From JAFARZ01 sp035651595 (lineage in GTDB: Bacteria > Actinomycetota > Actinomycetes > Streptosporangiales > Streptosporangiaceae): 64,000 bases of DNA. The notes under the pieces are model-generated. The model had not been told where the DNA came from. It was given only the letters and a program-made list of their open reading frames with translations, and ran no database searches. Of the stretch, positions 59,049-64,000 are shown piece after piece. The stretch spans positions 5,405-69,404 of the forward strand of contig DASRFJ010000059.1 in the NCBI GenBank assembly GCA_035651595.1, in the 5' to 3' direction. The translations under genes were made by a program, and so were the position numbers. Position 1 is the first letter of the stretch. The number at the start of each line of letters is the position of its first letter.

Positions 59049-59468
59049 GTCAGGGCTGGCCCACGGGTCCATGACTTCGATGCCGATGCCATCGAAATCA
59101 GGCACGTTGCGAGTGGCCAGCGTTGCCACGCGGGAACGGCAGACGGACGCGATGAGCGCGTCAAACCCGGCAATCGGCTTCCCGGCGCGCTCCCGCATGC
59201 TCACCACGACCGCGTACTGTTCGGCCGCTGCCGAATCGACCGGGAGTATCTGGTCGGAAAAGCCTCGGAAGATGTCGTCGGCAGCGTCCAGGAGTGCCTG
59301 TTTCCTGCGGCCCTCGGGAAGCCGGGCGATTCCGTAACGGATCTCCGCAAGCGTGATCGAGGTCATGCACAGCTCACGCCTGTCCCGGCTGCGGATCCAC
59401 TCGGCCACTCGCGGCGTCGGCTCCGGGCGCATCAATTCGGAGACGACATTCGTATCTAGGATGATCAT
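59049..59468 (-). CDS. PIN-domain toxin (VapC/FitB-like) lacking a normal stop
   Basis: A PIN ribonuclease of about 140 residues. Acidic residues are seen in MIILDTNVVSELMRPEP (D5), the Glu in TLAEIRYGIARLPEG (E42), and Asp in AGFDALIASV and VPDFDGIGIEV. The usual end (VMDPW, position 136) is reached at about 59061, but no stop codon follows; the frame stays open antisense through galK to 57627. A stop in the neighbouring frame lies just past the natural end, so a single-base change is likely. Feature end given is the natural domain end. The gene shares one base with the antitoxin stop. Confidence 0.75.
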
Positions 59469-59710
59469 TAACCGAAATCCGCCGCTCGGGCGGGTTCTGT
59501 CCGTTCCGGCAGATCCAAGTCGACGCCGCCAAGCTGGCCGAACCGGTCAAGCAGAGCCGTGAACAACCCCGCCGAATCGGCCGGTTCAAGAACCGCTTCC
59601 GTGATGATCGCGCGTGCTTCCGCCTCCATTGACCGGCCATGGTGAGCGGCGCGGGCTTGCAGCCGCCGCTTCACGCCCTCATCCAGGTCGCGAATGCTGA
59701 GTGCTGCCAT
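59468..59710 (-). CDS. Ribbon-helix-helix antitoxin (FitA/VapB-like)
   Basis: An 80-residue antitoxin. The N-terminus AALSIRDLDEGVKRRLQARA and GRSMEAEARAIITEAV is the Arc/FitA-type ribbon-helix-helix; the C-terminal tail (LPERTEPARAADFG) would bind the toxin. ATG at 59710 has GGAGG 8 bases upstream; the GTG at 59719 overlaps this site. It probably neutralises the PIN toxin and represses the pair. Confidence 0.85.
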   Translation of the reverse strand: MAALSIRDLDEGVKRRLQARAAHHGRSMEAEARAIITEAVLEPADSAGLFTALLDRFGQLGGVDLDLPERTEPARAADFG

Positions 59711-59745
59711 CGGACCCACCTCCAGGAGACAACGCTATCATATAG

Positions 59746-59753
59746 TGCTAGCA
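59746..59753. promoter_or_regulatory. TGCTAGCA palindrome upstream of the antitoxin
   Basis: An 8-base perfect palindrome in an AT-rich stretch (59731-59757) about 36 bases before the antitoxin start. Also present nearby is CTATCATATAG. Candidate operator for the antitoxin; not proven. Confidence 0.35.
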
Positions 59754-59775
59754 TTGCTGGCGCGGCACGCTTACC

Positions 59776-61719
59776 TCAGATGCGGTTCCCCTCGCGCGGC
59801 GTGGGCACCGCGTTGGGCCGGGCCGGCGGGCGGAGCAGCGCCTCGGCCAGCGTGAGCACCGTCTCCTCGAGCGAGCTGAGCCGCGCGGACACGTCGCCCT
59901 GCGCCGAGTCGACGATCTTCGCGATGGCGTCCTCGATCTCGCTGGGTCCTGGCCGCGAGCGAAGCTCCTCCGCCAGCGGGTCGATCCGCTTACCGACCGC
60001 GTCGAGCCCGTCGCCGACGCGCTTGTCGGTCGTCGCTAGCTGGCCGCCCAGGTCCTCGACGCGTCCGGCCACGCCGGACACCCGGCCGCTGATGTCGCTG
60101 TTCACCGCGTCGAGGCGCGCACCGAGCCCGGACACCGCGTCCGCGACCCCGTCCACCTTGGTGCCGACCTCGCCGAACCGGCCGTTCACCGCCTCGAACC
60201 GGGCGTCGACGGAGCCGAACCGGTCGCCGAGCCCGTCCAGCCGCGCGCCCATGCCCTCGAGCCGTCCGTCCAGGCCGTCCAGCCGGCCGGACAGCGTGCC
60301 CATCTTGCCGTCGACTCCGCCGAGCCGGATGTCCAGCGCGCTGAGCTTGGTGTCGACCGGCCCGAGCTTGCCATGCAGCGTGCCGAGCTTCCCGTCCACC
60401 GTGCTCAGGCCCTTGCCGTGGTCGCTGACCCGGTCGTCCAGCTTGCCCAGCCGTCCGTCCAGCGCGCCGACCGCCTCACCGAGCTCGCCGAGCCGTCCGT
60501 CGAGGCCGGTCAGCCGGCCCTCCACGGTGCCGAGTCTGGCATCGGTACCGGCCACCGCCGAGCTGACCGAAGCCACCGAGTCTTCCAGCCCGCACACCTT
60601 ACTTCCGGTCTCCACGGTGGCGTCCTCGATGGCGGCGAGCCTGCCGCCGCTGACCGTGAGGGATTCCTCGATCGCGGTGAGCCGGGTGTCGGTGCCGGAC
60701 AGGGTCTCGCCGACGGCGGCGATCCGGCTGGTCGCGCCGCCGAGCGTGTTGTCGATGGCGCTGACCCGGTCGTACTGGTCGTCCAGCCGCTCATCCAGCC
60801 GCTCCAGCCGGTTGTCGAGCGCGCCGACCCGGCTGTCCGCGGACGCGACGCGCGCGTCGGTGGCGGTGAGCTTCTTGTCGATGGCGCCCAGCTTGTCGTC
60901 GGTGTCGCCAAACCGCTCGTCGAGCCGCTCGATCCGGCCGTGCACCACCTGGATCTGCCCGCCGAGCAGGTCGACCTGTCCGCCGATCCCGGTCACCGTG
61001 CCGGCCAGCCCGTCGACCGCGGCGGTCATGGTCTCCAGCGACTGGCCGACCTGATTGCTTGTGGCCTCCGCGCTCGCCTCCATCTTGGCGGTCAGCGCGG
61101 CCAGACCCTGATCGTTGCGGCCCTTGACCGCCGAGATTTCCTTGTCAAGCTGCGCCGTGCGCTGCGCGAGGTCGGCCATCGCCTTGTCCAGCCGGCTGAA
61201 CCGCCCGGCGGCGGACTCCATCGCCTGCTGCAGCTTCCCGATGCTCGCTTGGACGCGGGCGACCCGGTCGTCTTGTGTCTTGAGCGCGTCCATGGCCTGG
61301 CCGACTGACTCGCACAGGGCCCGGAGCTGTGGCAGCGCCTGTTCGACGTTTTCTGAGACGGCGCCCACGTCGGCCCATAGCGAGTGCAGTTCGGCCACCG
61401 GCTGTACCTGCGCCCGCAGCAGCTCGATGTGCTCGGCGAGCGACTCGGCCCAGCCCGGCGGCCGCTGGGCGGCGTCGTCGAGGTGGCCCACCAGGCCGTC
61501 CAGCTGGCTGGTCAAGGTGGGAATTTCCCGCTCGCGCACTTCCTTCACGAGCCACTCCAGGCCCTCCATGCGTTGCCGGATGTCCTCAAGAGCTCCGGCG
61601 TTCGAGCGCTGGTCCGCGACGTGGTCCTGTACCGTCCGGGCGAGCAGCTCGCGCATGCGGTCGGGCACGGCGCCCGGCTGGCTTCCGCGCAGCAGGATGT
61701 GGTTACCCGGCTGATCCAT
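59776..61719 (-). CDS. Long coiled-coil protein of unknown function
   Basis: A 647-residue, mostly coiled-coil protein that I do not recognise. The N-terminal about 90 residues contain DRMRELLARTVQDHVADQRS and RQRMEGLEWLVKEV. From about 190 to 610 heptad-like and longer repeats recur, such as RIERLDERFGDTDDKLGAID, RLERLDERLDDQYDRV and RLGELGEAVGALDGRLGKLD, strongly acidic and Gly/Asp-rich at turns. It has no membrane helix and no signal peptide. AAGGAG lies before the ATG at 61719. It is divergent from groES, so a stress link is possible but not shown. Confidence 0.75.
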   Translation of the reverse strand: MDQPGNHILLRGSQPGAVPDRMRELLARTVQDHVADQRSNAGALEDIRQRMEGLEWLVKEVREREIPTLTSQLDGLVGHLDDAAQRPPGWAESLAEHIELLRAQVQPVAELHSLWADVGAVSENVEQALPQLRALCESVGQAMDALKTQDDRVARVQASIGKLQQAMESAAGRFSRLDKAMADLAQRTAQLDKEISAVKGRNDQGLAALTAKMEASAEATSNQVGQSLETMTAAVDGLAGTVTGIGGQVDLLGGQIQVVHGRIERLDERFGDTDDKLGAIDKKLTATDARVASADSRVGALDNRLERLDERLDDQYDRVSAIDNTLGGATSRIAAVGETLSGTDTRLTAIEESLTVSGGRLAAIEDATVETGSKVCGLEDSVASVSSAVAGTDARLGTVEGRLTGLDGRLGELGEAVGALDGRLGKLDDRVSDHGKGLSTVDGKLGTLHGKLGPVDTKLSALDIRLGGVDGKMGTLSGRLDGLDGRLEGMGARLDGLGDRFGSVDARFEAVNGRFGEVGTKVDGVADAVSGLGARLDAVNSDISGRVSGVAGRVEDLGGQLATTDKRVGDGLDAVGKRIDPLAEELRSRPGPSEIEDAIAKIVDSAQGDVSARLSSLEETVLTLAEALLRPPARPNAVPTPREGNRI

Positions 61720-61863
61720 GGTGCTCCTTCGCAAGGGGTTGCTCAGCCTCCGGCGTGCACGTCGCGCAGCCGAGGACCCGACAACCTTAGTAGCTCCGAG
61801 TAGTCGCATGTGCACGGAGCGCGAAAGAGGCTGATTGGGCGCGCGTCTGGCGCTTCGCCCGTG

Positions 61864-61891
61864 TTGACGACGCCGGCCGGCCCCGGATACT
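61864..61891 (+). promoter_or_regulatory. groESL promoter candidate
   Basis: TTGACG (61864-61869) and GATACT (61886-61891) with a 16-base spacer lie directly before the CIRCE element. The predicted transcript would start at about 61898, so HrcA bound at CIRCE would block it. Confidence 0.6.
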
Positions 61892-61899
61892 GTTCCGGA

Positions 61900-61926
61900 T
61901 TAGCACTCGGTAGGATAGAGTGCTAA
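61900..61926. promoter_or_regulatory. CIRCE operator (HrcA site)
   Basis: Exact TTAGCACTC, nine bases, GAGTGCTAA. This is the full consensus of the CIRCE inverted repeat bound by the heat-shock repressor HrcA. It lies 94 bases upstream of the groES start. Confidence 0.97.
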
Positions 61927-62020
61927 CGCGACACGGCAGTCTGGCACCCGCGACGACAGGCCGCTACGGTCGCCCTCTGAAGCATTCACCGTTAACCTTT
62001 CCGGAGGGGGAGGTCAGATC

Positions 62021-62332
62021 GTGACGACCGCCACCAAGGTAGTTATCAAGCCGCTCGAAGACCGGATTGTGGTCCGCCCGCTTGAGGCTGAGCAGACCAC
62101 GGCATCCGGCCTGGTGATCCCGGACACCGCGAAGGAGAAGCCCCAGGAGGGCGAAGTCCTTGCGGTTGGCCCGGGTCGCTTTGACGACGCGGGCAGCAAG
62201 CGCGTGCCTGTCGACGTCAAGGTCGGCGACGTGGTGCTGTACAGCAAGTACGGCGGCACCGAGGTCAAGTACGCGGGTGAGGAGTACCTCGTGCTCTCCG
62301 CCCGCGACGTGCTTGCCGTCATCGAGAAGTAG
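62021..62332 (+). CDS. groES: Co-chaperonin GroES
   Basis: A 103-residue GroES (Cpn10). Typical are IKPLEDRIVVRPLEAEQTTA, the mobile loop TTASGLVIPDTAKEKPQEG, and the VLYSKYGGTEVKYAGEEYLV roof region. It caps the GroEL folding chamber. GTG start with GGAGGGGG about ten bases upstream. Under CIRCE control. Confidence 0.97.
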   Translation: MTTATKVVIKPLEDRIVVRPLEAEQTTASGLVIPDTAKEKPQEGEVLAVGPGRFDDAGSKRVPVDVKVGDVVLYSKYGGTEVKYAGEEYLVLSARDVLAVIEK

Positions 62333-62341
62333 TACACGTAG

Positions 62342-62378
62342 CGGGCTCCAGGGACAGTGCGTCTGTCCCTGGAGCCCG
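62342..62378 (+). terminator. 16-bp hairpin between groES and groEL
   Basis: CGGGCTCCAGGGACAG and its full complement form a perfect 16-bp stem with a TGCGT loop, in the 83-base gap between the two genes. No T-run follows, so it may be an attenuator or an mRNA-stability or processing site making more groES than groEL. Confidence 0.75.
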
Positions 62379-62415
62379 TATTCAGTCAGTGCCAAACCCG
62401 TAGTTGAGGTAGTCA

Positions 62416-64000
62416 ATGGCCAAGATCCTGGAGTTCGACGAGGATGCCCGCCGCTCGCTTGAGCGTGGCGTGGACAAGCTCGCGGACACCGTGAAGGTGA
62501 CGCTCGGCCCGCGTGGCCGCAACGTCGTTATCGACAAGAAGTGGGGTGCTCCCACCATCACCAACGACGGCGTGACCGTCGCCAAGGAGGTGGAGCTGGA
62601 GAACCCCTACGAGAACCTTGGCGCGCAGCTCGCCAAGGAGGTCGCCACCAAGACGAACGACGTCGCCGGCGACGGCACCACGACGGCGACCGTGCTGGCG
62701 CAGGCGATGGTGCACCACGGGCTGCGCTCCGTTGCCGCCGGCGCCAACCCGATGGACCTCAAGCGAGGCATCGACGCCGCCGCGGCGAACGTCTCTGACC
62801 AGCTGCTCAAGGTCGCGCGTGAGGTCGAGGAGCAGAAGGAGATCGCGCACGTCGCGACGATCTCCGCGCAGGACGCCAAGATCGGCGAGCTGATCGCCGA
62901 GGCGTTCAGCAAGGTCGGCAAGGACGGCGTCATCACCGTCGAGGAATCGCCGACGATGGGCCTTGAGCTGGAGTTCACCGAGGGCCTGCAGTTCGACAAG
63001 GGCTACATCTCGCCGTACTTCATCACCGACCCGGACCGGCTCGAGGCGGTGCTCGAGGACGCCTACATCCTCGTCCACCAGGCCAAGATCTCCTCGATGG
63101 CGGACTTCCTGCCGCTGCTCGAGAAGATCGCCCAGGTCAAGCGGCCGATGCTGGTGATCGCCGAGGACATCGAGGGCGAGGCGCTGGCCACCATCGTGGT
63201 CAACAAGATCCGCGGCCTGCTCAACGTGGTCGCGGTGAAGGCGCCAGGCTTCGGCGACCGGCGCAAGGCCATGCTCGCCGACCTGGCGACGCTGACCGGC
63301 GGCACCGTGGTCAGCGAGGAACTCGGCATCAAGCTGGAGTCGCTCGGCCTGGAGAGCCTGGGCCGCGCCCGCCGCGTGGTCATCACCAAGGACACCACCA
63401 CGATCGTGGACGGGGCCGGCGACAAGACGGCGATCGACGACCGGATCCGGCAGATCCGCACCGAGATCGAGAACACCGACTCGGACTGGGACCGGGAGAA
63501 GCTGCAGGAGCGGCTGGCCAAGCTGTCCGGCGGCGTCTGCGTCCTGCGGGCCGGCGCCGCCACCGAGGTGGAGCTCAAGGAAAAGAAGCACCGCCTCGAG
63601 GACGCCATCTCCGCCACCCGGGCCGCCATCGAGGAAGGCATCATCCCCGGCGGCGGCAGCGCCCTGGTGCACGTGGCCACCGACCTCGGTGACCTGGGCC
63701 ACGCCGGTGACGTGGCGACCGGCGTGCGGGTGGTCAAGCGCGCCTTGTCCGAGCCGGCCCGCTGGATCGCGCTGAACGCCGGCCAGGAGGGCTCTGTCGT
63801 GGTCGCCAAGATCGCCGAGCTGCAGGTTGGCCAGGGCTACAACGCGGCCACCGGCGAGTACGGTGACCTGATGGCCCAGGGTGTCATCGACCCGGTGAAG
63901 GTGACCAGGTCCGCGGTGCAGAACGCCGCCTCGATCGCCGGCATGCTGCTGACGACCGAGGTCCTTGTGGTCGAGAAGCCGGAAGAGGAGAAGGCACCCG
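62416..64000 (+). CDS. groEL: Chaperonin GroEL (3' end beyond the window)
   Basis: The first 528 residues of a GroEL/Hsp60, out of about 540 usual; the gene runs off the right edge. Clear signatures are DKLADTVKVTLGPRGRNVVI, the ATP site VAGDGTTTATVLAQAM, NPMDLKRGID, and EEGIIPGGGSALVHVA. The apical and equatorial parts match throughout without gaps. It starts at ATG 62416 with a weak GAGGT upstream. The visible part approaches the C-terminus with EKPEEEKAPG; whether a His-rich or GGM tail follows cannot be seen. Confidence 0.97.
   Translation, partial: MAKILEFDEDARRSLERGVDKLADTVKVTLGPRGRNVVIDKKWGAPTITNDGVTVAKEVELENPYENLGAQLAKEVATKTNDVAGDGTTTATVLAQAMVHHGLRSVAAGANPMDLKRGIDAAAANVSDQLLKVAREVEEQKEIAHVATISAQDAKIGELIAEAFSKVGKDGVITVEESPTMGLELEFTEGLQFDKGYISPYFITDPDRLEAVLEDAYILVHQAKISSMADFLPLLEKIAQVKRPMLVIAEDIEGEALATIVVNKIRGLLNVVAVKAPGFGDRRKAMLADLATLTGGTVVSEELGIKLESLGLESLGRARRVVITKDTTTIVDGAGDKTAIDDRIRQIRTEIENTDSDWDREKLQERLAKLSGGVCVLRAGAATEVELKEKKHRLEDAISATRAAIEEGIIPGGGSALVHVATDLGDLGHAGDVATGVRVVKRALSEPARWIALNAGQEGSVVVAKIAELQVGQGYNAATGEYGDLMAQGVIDPVKVTRSAVQNAASIAGMLLTTEVLVVEKPEEEKAP

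Larger units (their letters stand above)
61720..62020. other. Divergent regulatory region before groES
   Basis: Apart from the groES promoter, CIRCE and ribosome binding site, I see nothing: no gene and no repeat. The start side serves the coiled-coil gene on the minus strand. Confidence 0.55.

Noticed and set aside
1..64000. tRNA or rRNA genes
   Set aside because: I looked in the intergenic stretches for cloverleaf-type or rRNA sequence and saw none; a covariance-model scan would be decisive.

Overview
The window is a very GC-rich chromosomal segment from an actinomycete. The evidence is the mraZ-rsmH-ftsL-ftsI-murE-murF-mraY order, the TgpA/DUF58/MoxR block, a DUF3040 protein, an F420-type LLM oxidoreductase, CIRCE-controlled groESL and frequent GTG starts in four-base GTGA/ATGA overlaps. 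A Streptosporangiales-like relative is my inference; nothing here fixes the genus. I see no rRNA, tRNA, phage or CRISPR.

Layout. 0.2-3.7 kb: a membrane-tethered ECF sigma factor fused to an anti-sigma-like zinc domain, a HAD hydrolase and a lipoprotein, all on the minus strand. 3.7-7.2 kb: an FMN riboswitch driving ribE-ribBA-ribH, then hisG. 7.2-9.0 kb: an XdhC/MocA-like molybdenum-cofactor pair. 9.1-12.5 kb: aldose epimerase, a DUF2877 protein and an unknown gene pair that may be one frameshifted gene, divergent from an SseB-domain gene. 13.4-17.2 kb: a tightly overlapping aroC-aroK-aroB-aroQ-aroK2 operon with two shikimate kinases. 17.4-21.3 kb: a DinB-family protein, an LLM oxidoreductase, then pepQ-efp-nusB. 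21.6-25.1 kb: membrane protein, methyltransferase, DNA polymerase IV, DUF3040. 25.1-30.1 kb (minus): MoxR-DUF58-TgpA transglutaminase. 30.3-38.8 kb (plus): the front half of the division/cell-wall (dcw) cluster, stopping at mraY. 39-49.7 kb: accessory genes (AhpD-like/MarR pair, DNA alkylation repair, secreted hydrolase, PIG-L/DUF2236/ABC1 operon, Asp-box propeller, GNAT). 49.8-55.8 kb: a DesK/NarL-type two-component pair, dienelactone hydrolase, a CBS transporter-like protein with guaA. 55.9-59.0 kb: galT-galE-galK. 59.0-59.7 kb: a FitAB/VapBC-like toxin-antitoxin pair. 59.8-64 kb: a very long coiled-coil protein, then groES and a truncated groEL.

Themes. (1) Biosynthetic operons are translationally coupled by overlapping stop/start codons. 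(2) Four 10-bp-phased GTGGAG-type MraZ boxes lie upstream of mraZ, and two more in the opposite orientation face the divergent MoxR operon, suggesting one regulator for both. (3) The convergent or operon-end intergenic spaces carry several unrelated families of long imperfect palindromes (about 50-99 bp), some present in two or three copies within the window, plus a 370-bp segment bounded by 13-bp inverted repeats. (4) Tandem repeats often sit at gene ends, and in-frame proline-rich inserts interrupt rsmH and murF. I consider the palindrome families, the bidirectional MraZ control, the sigma/anti-sigma fusion and the coiled-coil protein the most interesting items.
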